The notes under the pieces: model-generated
Database searches by the model: none
What the model saw: only the letters and a program-made list of their open reading frames with translations
What the model was told of the DNA's origin: nothing
Shown here: positions 28,701 through 37,726 of the stretch, one piece after another
Position numbering within the stretch: position 1 is the stretch's first letter
Layout of the letters: every line of letters begins with the position of its first letter
DNA from: Bog-473 sp963730785
GTDB taxonomy: Bacteria > Actinomycetota > Acidimicrobiia > Acidimicrobiales > RAAP-2
DNA: 64,000 nucleotides
Assembly: GCA_963730785.1 (NCBI GenBank)
Contig: CAVSTF010000013.1
Location: 1-64,000 of the forward strand
Direction of reading: 5' to 3'
Translations under genes and position numbers: made by a program

Positions 28701-29428
28701 GATGCTGCCGGCAGCCCGACCGATCGCGCCGTGCTGCGCACCGCATCATCAAACAACAGAGTGGGGTCGAGCACCGTTCGATTCCAGTGGCCGAACAATT
28801 CCAGGCTGATGATGCCGATCATGGTGGCCCATGCTTCCAGCACCCGGGCCACCACCACGGTGGGTACCCCCGGCAAGAGGCCTTCGGTCACGGGCAACAA
28901 CGCCGCCGACCATGCGGAGGCCGAACCCGGCAGCACACCCACGTCGTGATCGAGCTGTCCAGCTGCGTGGGCCTCGACCACCGGCCGCACCAGCGCCCCG
29001 GTCAATCGCACGTAGGGCACCACCGTTTCATTCGGCGCGCGATAGCCGGGCACCGGCGAACCGAAGATCAGGCCCCATTGGTGAGGATGCTCGAGGGCCC
29101 AGGTGCGCATGCAGTGCAGCACCACCGACCAGCGCGTGGTGGCACTTGGTGCTTTCCCATTGCGAGCTGGCGTGGCGGCGTGGTCCGCCGCCGACTCGGC
29201 AGCGTCGGCCAACGAGTCATAGGCATCAAGAATCAGTGCGGTGAGGAGGGCATCTCGCCCGGAGAAGTAGCGGTACAGAGCCGACGGGGCCATCTCCAGG
29301 TCACGGGCAATGGAGCGAAGGGAAAGGGCCGCGGCACCGTCCCGGGCCAGGTGCACCTTGGCCACCTGCAGGATCTCCTGGGTCATCTCAACCCGGATCC
29401 GGTCCCTCGCCGTGCGTGGAGCTGCCAT
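28697..29428 (-). CDS. TetR-family transcriptional regulator
   Basis: About 243 residues. The N-terminal HTH (ALSLRSIARDLEMAPSALYR, then YFSGRDALLTALI) is a standard TetR motif. The C-terminal part (WALEHPHQWGLIFGSPVPGY) matches the WHG-type ligand domain seen in this family. The ATG at 29428 is chosen because the HTH then falls at residues 30-65. It is divergent from the Ddn-like nitroreductase gene, with a shared operator-promoter between them. The inducer is unknown. Confidence 0.88.
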   Translation of the reverse strand: MAAPRTARDRIRVEMTQEILQVAKVHLARDGAAALSLRSIARDLEMAPSALYRYFSGRDALLTALILDAYDSLADAAESAADHAATPARNGKAPSATTRWSVVLHCMRTWALEHPHQWGLIFGSPVPGYRAPNETVVPYVRLTGALVRPVVEAHAAGQLDHDVGVLPGSASAWSAALLPVTEGLLPGVPTVVVARVLEAWATMIGIISLELFGHWNRTVLDPTLLFDDAVRSTARSVGLPAAS

Positions 29429-29467
29429 GCGATGAGTCTGCACGTCCCAGGACGAGAACACAAGTAC

Positions 29468-29504
29468 TTGACAAGAACACTGTTCACATTTAATATCAGT
29501 GTTC
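29468..29504 (+). promoter_or_regulatory. Promoter with overlapping inverted-repeat operator (TetR target candidate)
   Basis: TTGACA at 29468-29473 and TAATAT at 29491-29496 are separated by 17 bases, a near-ideal sigma-70-type promoter for the rightward gene. GAACACTG (29475-29482) and CAGTGTTC (29497-29504) form a perfect 8-base inverted repeat around the -10. GAACACTGTTC (29475-29485) is itself a palindrome. A repressor bound here would cover both core elements. Confidence 0.75.
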
Positions 29505-29531
29505 GTAGGAAGCCATCGAAACGGAGGCAAC

Positions 29532-30033
29532 ATGACCATGACCGCAGCCACGACCGCCCCATCCAGCGCCCTCATTGGCGCCCACTACAAGCGCCCCGAC
29601 TGGTTCACCCGCAACGTCATGAACCGCCTGGTGAGTCGCCTGACCCGCCTGGGCCTGAGCGTCCGGGGCTCCCGGGTGCTGGAGCACAAGGGTCGCAACT
29701 CCGGCGTGCTGCACCACACTCCGGTCAACGTGCTCAGCGTGGGCTCGGCCAACTACCTGGTCGCCGCTCGCGGGAACACCGAATGGGTGCGCAATGTGCG
29801 GGCCAACCAGGGTGACCTGGTGTTGCAGCTAGGTCGCCGTCGCCACGAGTACTACGGCAGTTGAGGTGCCGGCGGGTGAGGGCACGGAGATCCTGCGGGC
29901 GTATCTGGCCCGCTGGAAGTTCGAGGTCGGGATGTTCTTCGAGGGCGTTGGCCCCGATTCGACCGACGCCGAATTCGAAGCCATTGCCGACCGCCACCCG
30001 GTCTTCCTGTTGAACGAGCGCTCGGCGCACTAA
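29532..30033 (+). CDS. Ddn-like deazaflavin (F420)-dependent nitroreductase-family protein
   Basis: About 166 residues after removing one extra base near 29845, giving HEYTAVEVPAGEGTEILR. It has the family start NRLVSRLTRLGLSVRGSRVL, the EHKGRNSGVLHHTPVN strand-turn, NYLVAARGNTEWVRNVRAN and the DUF385-type tail. Members use cofactor F420 or bind related flavins in actinobacteria. A GGAGG site precedes ATG 29532. It sits under the TetR operator, so it is likely the regulator's main target. The substrate is unknown. Confidence 0.78.
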
Positions 30034-30108
30034 GTACAGATGGGCTAGACCGTCACATCACACCGATGAGGCACATCACGCCGATGAGGATGGTCGAGGC
30101 CGAACCAC

Positions 30109-31470
30109 GTGACTGACCCGCTCGGCGGGGAACTGACACCCAGCATCGGCCGGCCGGGTCGACTCCGAGTCTTGCTCGGTCCGGCCGGCTACCTGCCCAT
30201 CATGCTGCTGGTGGGATTGGCCGTGACCCAGGGGTTCGATGGTGCCGCCTTCGGTGTGCTCTCACCCGAAATCCGCCACACGTTCCACCTCGATAACGCC
30301 GGGATTGACACCGTCACTTCCCTGACCGCGGCCGTCCCGGTGATGTGTTCCATCTTCCTGGGCTACTTCGGCGACAAGGGCAACCGGATTTGGTTGACCA
30401 CGGCCGGCGCGGTGCTCTGGGGAGTGGCGGCCATCTTCACCGGACTGGCGCCCGTGTTGGCCGTGCTCATCATCGCCCGGCTGGTCGGCGGCGTGGGCCT
30501 GTTGTCATCGCAGACCATCTACCCCAGCCTGCTGTCGGACTACTACCCACCCGAGGGTGTGGCCCAGATCTTCACGGTGTTCCTCATCGGCTCGAGCGGG
30601 CTCGGGCTCATCGGCAGCCCACTGGCCGGGTGGTTGGGTTCACAAGTGGGCTGGCGACCAGCGTTCGTGGTCTTGGCCATCCCGACCTTTATTTGTGCGG
30701 CGGCCGTGAGGCTGACGCTGCGCGAGCCCGAGCGTCGAGTGGTGCAAGCCAGCGTCGAGGGCGTGCCGCCAGTACCCGGTCTGCCGGTGGGCCAAGCCTT
30801 CGAAGGTTCGATCCGCGACGGGTTCCGGGCCGTGCGCAGCATCCGCACCCTGCGACGCTTCTGGTACGGCGCGTTCCTGTTCGGAGCCGGCACCATCCCG
30901 CTGGCCACACTGGCGTCGGTGTTCTTCCACGACGTGTACCACGTGGGCTCGACGGAACGAGGCGGCATCGCCGCCCTCATCGGGGTGTTCGGCCTGTGCG
31001 GCATTGTCATTGGCGGCACGGTGTCGCAGCGCCTCATCAACCGCAACAAACTCTCCCGTTTCCCTCTGGTGTCGGGCTGTTTTGTGGTCGAGTTCGGGGT
31101 GATGGCCTTTGTGGTGGCCAACCTGCACACGCTGGCCGGCTCCGTGGTGGGGGCCTGCATCCTGGCCATCGGTGCCATTGGCTTCCTCCCGACCTACGTC
31201 ACGCTGGTGGCGGTCATTGCGCCGCCGAAGCTGCGCAGTCAGGCCTACGCCTGGTCGCTTTTCTTCTACGCCCTCGGGGCCATCTGCATTTCCGGCTTCA
31301 TCGGCACGGTGGCCGATGCGCATGGGCAGCGGGCGGCGCTGAGTTTCCTCGGTGTGTTGGTCTTGACCGGTGGCCTCATCTCCATGTCGGCCAGTCGCTA
31401 CGTGAAGAGCGATCTGGCCCGGGCGGCCGCTGTCCCGACTCCCCCTACCTCGACGCCCCCCACCACCTGA
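30109..31470 (+). CDS. Major facilitator superfamily transporter
   Basis: A 453-residue protein with 12 hydrophobic segments. The first is YLPIMLLVGLAVTQGFDGAA; the A-motif loop between segments 2 and 3 reads GYFGDKGNRIW. A central cytoplasmic loop (residues 190-240) separates the halves. The second half has GAFLFGAGTIPLATLASVFF and a C-terminal loop ending SDLARAAA plus a Pro/Thr tail. The GTG at 30109 is used because a longer start would lack the family layout. The GNAT gene follows after nine bases. The substrate cannot be told. Confidence 0.85.
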   Translation: MTDPLGGELTPSIGRPGRLRVLLGPAGYLPIMLLVGLAVTQGFDGAAFGVLSPEIRHTFHLDNAGIDTVTSLTAAVPVMCSIFLGYFGDKGNRIWLTTAGAVLWGVAAIFTGLAPVLAVLIIARLVGGVGLLSSQTIYPSLLSDYYPPEGVAQIFTVFLIGSSGLGLIGSPLAGWLGSQVGWRPAFVVLAIPTFICAAAVRLTLREPERRVVQASVEGVPPVPGLPVGQAFEGSIRDGFRAVRSIRTLRRFWYGAFLFGAGTIPLATLASVFFHDVYHVGSTERGGIAALIGVFGLCGIVIGGTVSQRLINRNKLSRFPLVSGCFVVEFGVMAFVVANLHTLAGSVVGACILAIGAIGFLPTYVTLVAVIAPPKLRSQAYAWSLFFYALGAICISGFIGTVADAHGQRAALSFLGVLVLTGGLISMSASRYVKSDLARAAAVPTPPTSTPPTT

Positions 31471-31479
31471 CAAAGTGTC

Positions 31480-32298
31480 GTGGTGATCACGCCGGAGGAC
31501 ATCGAACTCGGTCATCAGAACCTGGTGAGTTACTCGCGAGTCATGTCGGGGTGGAGCGTCAAAGGGGTGTACCGGGAGGAGCCCGGGTCATTGCTGTGCG
31601 CCGGCGGCTCCTGGCTGCCGGCCGTGGGCAACGTGGCCCTGCGATCCGATGCCACCCTGCCCGGTTCGGTCCTGTTGGAGCGGGCCTTTGCCTTCTTCGC
31701 TGAGCACGAGCGCGGCTTCAACGTCATGGTGCGCGACCTGAGCCAGGACGACGACCTGGCGGCGGCGTGCGAGTCGCACGGCATCAAGCCGTTTGGTGAT
31801 CCCACCCCGCAAATGATCTGTCCGGCTCGACTGGCCGACCCGGTGGTGCCCGACGGGGTGAAGTTGGTGGAGGTGCACGACGTGAAGGGCGTGCGCGATG
31901 CCGTCGCCGTGAACGCGGAGGCCTACGCCACCTACGGCATGCCGCTCGATGTGCTGCCCGACGTCTTCGACCATCCAGAAGCCGTCGTGGCCAATCCGGA
32001 CACCGTGATCGTGGTGGCCTACTTGGGCGATCGTCCCGTGGCGACGGCGCTGACCTATATGAGTCACGGTGTCGGCGCACTGCAGTGGGTCGGCACGGCG
32101 TCCGACGTGCGCTCGATGCACCTGGGTCGAGCCGTGACCGTGTGGGCCACCAACGCCGCCTTTGATCGTGGTGCTCGGACCTGCAGCCTGCAGGCTTCGC
32201 CGATGGGCGAACCGCTCTACGCCAAGCTCGGCTACGAGACCGTGTACCGCTACCGGGAACTCATTTGCTGGCAGCCACCCGAGGCGCCGGCCTCGTAA
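31480..32298 (+). CDS. GNAT-fold acetyltransferase-like protein
   Basis: A 272-residue protein. The C-terminal half is a GNAT fold: VVAYLGDRPVATALTYMSHG, GALQWVGTASDVRSMHLGRA (acetyl-CoA loop region) and LQASPMGEPLYAKLGYETVY (motif B). The N-terminal half (PEDIELGHQNLVSYSRVMSG) may be a second, degenerate GNAT unit. It starts nine bases after the transporter stop and converges with the oxidoreductase gene. Confidence 0.75.
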   Translation: MVITPEDIELGHQNLVSYSRVMSGWSVKGVYREEPGSLLCAGGSWLPAVGNVALRSDATLPGSVLLERAFAFFAEHERGFNVMVRDLSQDDDLAAACESHGIKPFGDPTPQMICPARLADPVVPDGVKLVEVHDVKGVRDAVAVNAEAYATYGMPLDVLPDVFDHPEAVVANPDTVIVVAYLGDRPVATALTYMSHGVGALQWVGTASDVRSMHLGRAVTVWATNAAFDRGARTCSLQASPMGEPLYAKLGYETVYRYRELICWQPPEAPAS

Positions 32299-32307
32299 GG
32301 GCGAAGG

Positions 32308-33367
32308 TCAGCCCAGGCTGATCGGGACTCCCCCACCATCAGCCGAGCGGTAGGCGGCATCGACCAGGCGATGGGCCATCAGCGCCTCGCCCAGTGACGG
32401 TGCGGGCTCAGTACCCTGCTCGACCGCGGTGATGAAATCCCGATCGGCCTCCACGTAGGCCCGCAGGGCCAGCCCCATCTCGTCGTGGTCGAGGGGCAGG
32501 TCGTCCACCCATTGGGGCGCCGGACAATGTCGTTCCTCCACACCGTCGCTGGTGTGGATGGAGAGCGGCCCCTGGAACTCCTCGGTCAACGACACCATGG
32601 CGTCCTCAAAGAACACTTCAATGGAACGACTCGAGCCCCGGCTCAAGATGTTGTGCCACACGCTGGTCAGGTTGGCCGTCAGTCCGGATTCGAACGACAT
32701 GGTCACCGACGCCATGTCCTCGATGCCGGGATGGCCGGCGAAGCTCGACGTCCGTGCCGCCACCGAGTTCACCTCGCCGAAGCAGAAGCGCAGGATGTCG
32801 ACATCGTGGATCGAGTGCTCAATGAGGCAACCGCCCCCGGCCTGGCTGACGTCGGAGCGCCAACGTGACCCCATGCCGTAGCGACCTTGGGTCGGGAAGA
32901 ACTGATCGTCCCGGAACACGGCCGCCATGGGTCGCCCGAAGGTGCCCGACTGCACCAGGTCGCGCAGCGTCCGGAAGACCGGGGCCGACCGCAGCACCAG
33001 ACCCGACTGGGAGGCGACCCGGCCGGCTCCCACTGCATCCACCAACGCGGCCGCCGACGTCAGATCCGTAGCCAATGGCTTCTCGCAGAAGATCGGGTGG
33101 CCCGCCGCTATGGCGGCATCGGACGGCGGCCCGGTGCGCCGACGTGGGGGTGCAAATCCACACGACGTCGCAGTCGGCCATCACGGCATCGAGGTCGGGC
33201 ACTGATTGGGCGCCCAGTGTGGTGGCGAAACCCTGGGCTCGGGCGTCACTCACATCGTGGGCGACCGTGATCTCCGCGGCAATGACGCCACCGTCGATCA
33301 TGGCCTTGAGCCCCATGCCGTGGGCCCAGGCGATCAGTCCGGTGCCGACGAAGCCGATGCGCAGCAT
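32308..33367 (-). CDS. Gfo/Idh/MocA-family NAD(P)-dependent oxidoreductase
   Basis: About 352 residues after removing one extra base near 33125, giving HRAAVDAAIAAGHPIFCEKP and LATDLTSAAALVDAVGAG. The N-terminal Rossmann motif is IGFVGTGLIAWAHGMGLKAM, and CEKPLA is the family's cofactor/substrate motif. The C-terminal half (GGGCLIEHSIHDVDILRFCF) holds the conserved GG and H-DxxxF catalytic region. It ends nine bases from the convergent GNAT gene. The likely substrate is a sugar or inositol derivative, but nothing here fixes it. Confidence 0.86.
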
Positions 33368-33430
33368 GTTCGGGACACTACCGGTGGGTGGTGAGAGCCG
33401 GCGGGAGGGAGGACGGCAGCGAGGGCGGGC

Positions 33431-34132
33431 CTAGTGAGCGTGCTCGCGCCAGCTCAGCGCATCGACGAAGCGGGCCGGTCACCGTGATGAGGGTGGCGAT
33501 CTCGTGGCGCTCGCGGCGTCGAATAGAGGCCGAGCGGCCGCCGCAGACCGAGAGTGGCGTAGTCGACCACCGGCTCAATGAACACGCCGGATCGGCCGGT
33601 GTCGTTGGCCGGGTCGGCCCCACTGCGCTGGCCCTCGGCGAAGGCCGAGAGCCACTGAATCCCTGGCACCTCACCGTGCACCTCGACGAACGGTTTCGAG
33701 GCTCAGGTCGGCCAGGGCCAGCCAGGTCAGATCGAACAGCGACAGCAATTGGCTCAGCAGCGAGTTCATGGCCGCCGTCGGGGTGGCCGCCTGCAGAATG
33801 GAGGCCGCCGCACTGAGCACCGTGTCCTCGCGGTCCTCGGCCATGGCGGTCAGCTCCTTGACCTCTTCCACGCCGGCGCCGGGAATGTTGCGCACGCCCT
33901 TGCACACCGCTTCGATGGCGCCGGGCTCATCGGGCAACTCCACCACCAGTTCGTCGATGGCCACGCCGGCTTCGCGCTCGAGCACCTCCAGGCCGATGAC
34001 GTTGCCCTGCACGGCGCCGATTTCGGCGGCTACCGCACCCAACACGCCGGGCGCGTCGGGCAGCCAAATGCGCATGCGGGTCAGCACGACTGGTGCCGCT
34101 GCATCGCTCCCCATCAGCTCCATCCTCATCAA
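33431..34132 (-). CDS. ACT-domain protein, last gene of the ATP-grasp/transglutaminase operon
   Basis: About 232 residues. Three extra bases (near 33690, 33540 and 33475) sum to one codon, and removing them carries the frame to the stop at 33431. The N-terminal 75 residues are an ACT-like domain (RMRIWLPDAPGVLGAVAAEI, VVELPDEPGAIEAVCKGV). The rest has SAFAEGQRSGADP and the reconstructed tail IATLITVTGRFVDALSWREH. ACT domains bind small ligands, usually amino acids. The start overlaps the transglutaminase stop (TGATG), so it is co-translated with the upstream genes. The C-terminal region is not recognised. Confidence 0.65.
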
Positions 34133-34971
34133 TGCGTCCGTGTGATGCGCACGCCCACCTGCATGGTGTGATTCGCATTGCCGGCGAAGATGCCCTTCAC
34201 CGGCGGGACGTCGGAGTAGTCACGGCCCCGGCCGATGGCCACGTGTCGCTCGCCGATGGGGCAATCGTTGGTCGGGTCGTAACCCCACCAGCTGCCCGTC
34301 CATACCTCGACCCAGGCGTGGCTCTCGCCGGTGATCTCCTCGCCGATGACGGCGTCCTTCTCCGGATGGAAATAGCCCGAGACATAGCGAGATGGCAGGC
34401 CCACCGACTTGGTCATGGCCAGGGCGAGGTGCGCGAAGTCCTGGCACACGCCAACGCCGTCAACGAAGGCTTCGTGGGCTGAGGTGTGCACGTTGGTCAC
34501 GCCGCGCACATATTCGAGGGCGCCGTGGGTGCGTTCCATGATCCGACGCGCCGTCTCCAGTGGGCGGTCGGAGCGGAGACTCTGGGCCAGTTCGGTCAGT
34601 TGCTCGTCGGGCAGGGTGTAGAGCTTGTGTGACAGGTGGTCGGCCATCGTCTGAGCGGCGTCGCCCACGTCCTCCCACGATGCGTCTTCGGGCTCCTCCG
34701 GACGCTGCGTGTCGACCAGCGACGAGCCGATCATCGAGAGCATCTCGTGCCCCCGGTCGACGTTGAAGGCGATGACGCTGGTGCCCCAGTAGTCGATGTA
34801 GCTGTACTGCGGGGCCACCGGGACGGTGACCACCTTGGTCTCCAGGGCGGTCTGGCGCCGCTCCGTGCGCGGGGTGAGCCGCAGCTCGTTGTAGGAAGCC
34901 CGGGCGGGCGCGTCGTAATCGAAGCGGGTCTCGTGCGCCACCTTCAGGCGCCACCCGTCGGCCCGACTCAT
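34129..34971 (-). CDS. Transglutaminase-like cysteine peptidase/amidase
   Basis: About 280 residues. An N-terminal beta region (LKVAHETRFDYDAPARASYN, the bacterial transglutaminase-associated N domain) leads to the TGc core. The core has the catalytic Cys in GVGVCQDFAHLALAMTKSVG, His in ESHAWVEVW and Asp in GYDPTNDCPIGE. The start MSRADGW overlaps the alpha-E stop by four bases. In this conserved gene set the transglutaminase is thought to hydrolyse or transfer amide bonds made by the ATP-grasp partner; that is an inference from gene linkage in the family. Confidence 0.9.
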   Translation of the reverse strand: MSRADGWRLKVAHETRFDYDAPARASYNELRLTPRTERRQTALETKVVTVPVAPQYSYIDYWGTSVIAFNVDRGHEMLSMIGSSLVDTQRPEEPEDASWEDVGDAAQTMADHLSHKLYTLPDEQLTELAQSLRSDRPLETARRIMERTHGALEYVRGVTNVHTSAHEAFVDGVGVCQDFAHLALAMTKSVGLPSRYVSGYFHPEKDAVIGEEITGESHAWVEVWTGSWWGYDPTNDCPIGERHVAIGRGRDYSDVPPVKGIFAGNANHTMQVGVRITRTH

Positions 34972-35915
34972 GAGCCCGCCCCTCCCCCGAGGCGCCACTG
35001 CGTCGGGAGGTCCTGGGCGAAGTAACGGCGGGTGACGGCGTCACTGACCGAGGAGATGGAGGCTTGAAGTCGCTCGAGTCGCATATCGAGCCCGCGGGAG
35101 AGGGTGGCGGGCGCCGAGTATTCGAGTTCGGCCCGGGCCAATCCGACCAGACCCCGGGCGTCCTCCCAGGTGCCGTCCTTGCCGACGTTGATCTGGTCCA
35201 GGCATTCCTCGGCCAGGGTGAGTGAGGCGAAGGCGGAGCGGGGAAAGAGGCGGTCCCGCAACAAGAAGTCGAGCACCCGGACCGGCTCGACCACGCCCTG
35301 CGAGAGGCGCAGGTAGGGCTCGTAGCCACCGCACGAACGCAACAGCATCACCAGTCCGCTGTCATAGACCTCGTCGAAGGGCACCGTGGCCAGCTGCCGG
35401 GCCACCACGTCGGTCCGCTCCAGGCAGCGGCCCAGGGTGAAGAACAGCCAGGTCTGGTCCCGGCTCATCATGGTGTCGGCCAGGCCGGTCATGCCGGCGC
35501 ACTGGGTCTTGACGAACGACAGAAACGGCGCCGGCCCGGAACTCCGGGTGGCGGCCCACTGCCCCGGCAACTCCGACCAGGTCGAGTTGATGTGCTCCCA
35601 GAATTCGACCGGCACCACATGGCGGATGCCGCGGGTGTTCTCCCGGGCCGCCGCCAACGCGCCGGCGATCGACGAGCGACTCTGGAGGTCGGTCGCCAGG
35701 CGCTCGGTGGCCTGCCACAGCGTCTCGTTCTCCTTGTCGGGCATGCCCATCACGGCCAGGAGGCGGCGAGCCGCCTGACCGCCGACGGCGTCGCTCTGTT
35801 CCAGGGCTTGATAGACGGAGACATCGAGGATGCGCGCCGTACCCTCGGCCCGCTCGACGTAGCGGCCGACCCAGAAGATGGACTCGGCTACCCGGCTGAG
35901 GAGGGCGCGGGTCAT
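34968..35915 (-). CDS. Alpha-E (DUF403) helical protein
   Basis: A 315-residue all-helical protein. It begins LLSRVAESIFWVGRYVERAE, the conserved ER motif that names the family. Long amphipathic helices follow (RLLAVMGMPDKENETLWQAT, GLADTMMSRDQTWLFFTLGR with a second ER-type CLERTD). It overlaps both neighbours by four bases, which fixes it in the four-gene operon. The biochemical role is unknown; it always travels with circularly permuted ATP-grasp and transglutaminase genes. Confidence 0.9.
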   Translation of the reverse strand: MTRALLSRVAESIFWVGRYVERAEGTARILDVSVYQALEQSDAVGGQAARRLLAVMGMPDKENETLWQATERLATDLQSRSSIAGALAAARENTRGIRHVVPVEFWEHINSTWSELPGQWAATRSSGPAPFLSFVKTQCAGMTGLADTMMSRDQTWLFFTLGRCLERTDVVARQLATVPFDEVYDSGLVMLLRSCGGYEPYLRLSQGVVEPVRVLDFLLRDRLFPRSAFASLTLAEECLDQINVGKDGTWEDARGLVGLARAELEYSAPATLSRGLDMRLERLQASISSVSDAVTRRYFAQDLPTQWRLGGGAGS

Positions 35916-37550
35916 CGCTCGATCTCGTATTTGATGGGCTGCAGCTGTTGTTGCTGCTGCTGTTGCTGTTGTTGGCGCTGCGATTGCTGTTGTTGCTGCT
36001 GTTGCTGGCCCAGCTCGGAGTCCGCTCGGGGGCCGGCGTCCATGGGCTGGCTGGCCGTCACCACGGCGGGCACCCGCATGGGCGCCACCGGAGTAGGTGG
36101 ACCGCCACCGACCACCCAGGTGTCCTTGGAGCCGCCACCCTGGCTGGAGTTGACGACCAGTCCGCCTTCTTGCAGGGCCACCCGGGTCAGGCCGCCGGGT
36201 AGCACCCAGACATTTTCACCATCGTTGACGGCGAAGGGACGCAGGTCGACGTGGCGCCGGACCATGGTGTTGTCCACCCAGGTCGGCGAGGTCGACAGTG
36301 CGACCACCCGTTGCGCCACCCAATGACGGGGGTCGGCCTCGACCTCAAGGGCCAGCTCGTCCAGCTCCTGGCCGGTGGCCGCCGGTCCGATGATCAGTCC
36401 CTTGCCACCCGAACCATCCACCCGTTTGAAGACCAGTTCGTCCCGCCGTGACAAGGCGTCGGCCCGCACCTTGTTGTCGACCAGGTGCATGGTTTCCACG
36501 TTGCGCAGGATGGGCTCTTCACCCAGGTAGTACTGGATCATGGCCGGGACGTAGGTGTAGACCAGCTTGTCGTCGGCCACGCCCGTTGCCGGTGGCGTTG
36601 GCAATGGTGACCCGGCCGGCCCGGGCGGCGTTGAGCACGCCGGGGCAACCCACCAGCGATTCGGGCTTGAACTGCAGCGGGTCGAGATAGTCGTCGTCGA
36701 TCCGGCGGTAGATGACATGCACCGGCACCTCACCCTCGGTGGTGCGCAGGAACACCTCGGTGCCGTGGCAGACCAGGTCCCGACCCTCCACCAGATGGAC
36801 ACCCATGAGACGGGCCAGCAGCGCATGCTCGTAGAAGGCCGAGTTGTGGACGCCGGGCGTCAGCACGACCACCGTCGGATCGTTGACGCCGGCCGGCGCG
36901 GAACGGCGCAGGGCGTGAATGAGGTGGGCCGGATAGTCGGTCACCATCTGGATGGGCTGACCCCAGAAGAGCTCGGGCAGCACGCGGGCCATGGCGGCCC
37001 GGTTGGCCAGCACGTAACTGACACCCGACGGGCTGCGCACGTTGTCCTCTAAGACCCGGATCTCACCCTCTTCGTCGCGCACGACATCGATGCCGGCCAC
37101 GTGGATCCGCACGCCGTTCGGCGGGTGCAACCCGTGGGCGGCGCGGACAAAGCCCGGCGAGCTGCACACCACCTCGTGCGGGATGAGGCCGTCGCTGACG
37201 ATGCGCAGCGCCCCGTAGGCGTCGGCCAGGAAGGCTTCGAGGGCGCGCACCCGCTGGGCCACCCCGTCGGCCACCTGCTTCCAGTCCTCGGCCGGGAAGA
37301 TGCGGGGCACCACATCGAGCGGGAAGGGCCGCTCCTCGCCGTCGAGGTCAAAGGTGACGCCCTGGTCCATGAAGGCCCGGGCCAGACGGGCCCCCCGGGC
37401 CGAGACATCGTCGGGACCCATTTGCGACAGCGACGACGCCACCCCGACATAGGGGGTGCGCGTCGAGCCGTCCGGCCGCACCATCTCGTCGAAGGCGCTC
37501 TCGGTTAGGCCACTCGCGTCACTGCCGTAGCCATCGAATAGGTCACCCAC
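35912..37550 (-). CDS. Circularly permuted ATP-grasp type 2 protein with poly-Gln tail
   Basis: About 546 residues after removing one extra base near 36592 (then NATGNGVADDKLVYTYVP reads through). Family motifs in order are MVRPDGSTRTPYVGVASSLS, DVVPRIFPAEDWKQV, VLEDNVRSPSGVSYVLANR, TPGVHNSAFYEHALLARLMG and FKRVDGSGGKGLIIGPA (the nucleotide loop). These permuted ATP-grasp enzymes are predicted to form amide bonds in a small peptide product. The C-terminus has two glutamine runs (8 and 10 residues) in mixed CAG/CAA codons, then a basic end. It is the first gene of the operon, ATG at 37550. Confidence 0.86.
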
Positions 37551-37679
37551 ACCCGGCAGCGTGTCAGACCTGTGTTTCGGAGTGGTTTCGCAGGCGCGAA
37601 CGGGTGATGACGCCGGGTGACTGGGGTGAATCGATCCTGGTCACCGGCTTAGGGTATCGCTCTGCCCGGACCCCGAATA

Positions 37680-37698
37680 CCGGGCCAGCGTGGCCCGG
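37680..37698 (-). terminator. Hairpin downstream of mdh
   Basis: A perfect 8-base-pair stem (CCGGGCCA and its complement) around a 3-base loop, 28 bases past the mdh stop in mdh's direction. There is no clear U-run, so a terminator function is probable rather than certain. The surrounding 37551-37726 gap also carries the promoter region of the ATP-grasp operon. Confidence 0.5.
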
Positions 37699-37726
37699 CC
37701 GGCCCGGAGGCCGCGGAAGCCCCGGA

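Noticed and set aside
35935..36010. A CRISPR-like or microsatellite array
   Set aside because: The repeats are three-base Gln codons in frame at the end of the ATP-grasp gene; there are no spacers. No CRISPR array was seen anywhere in the window.
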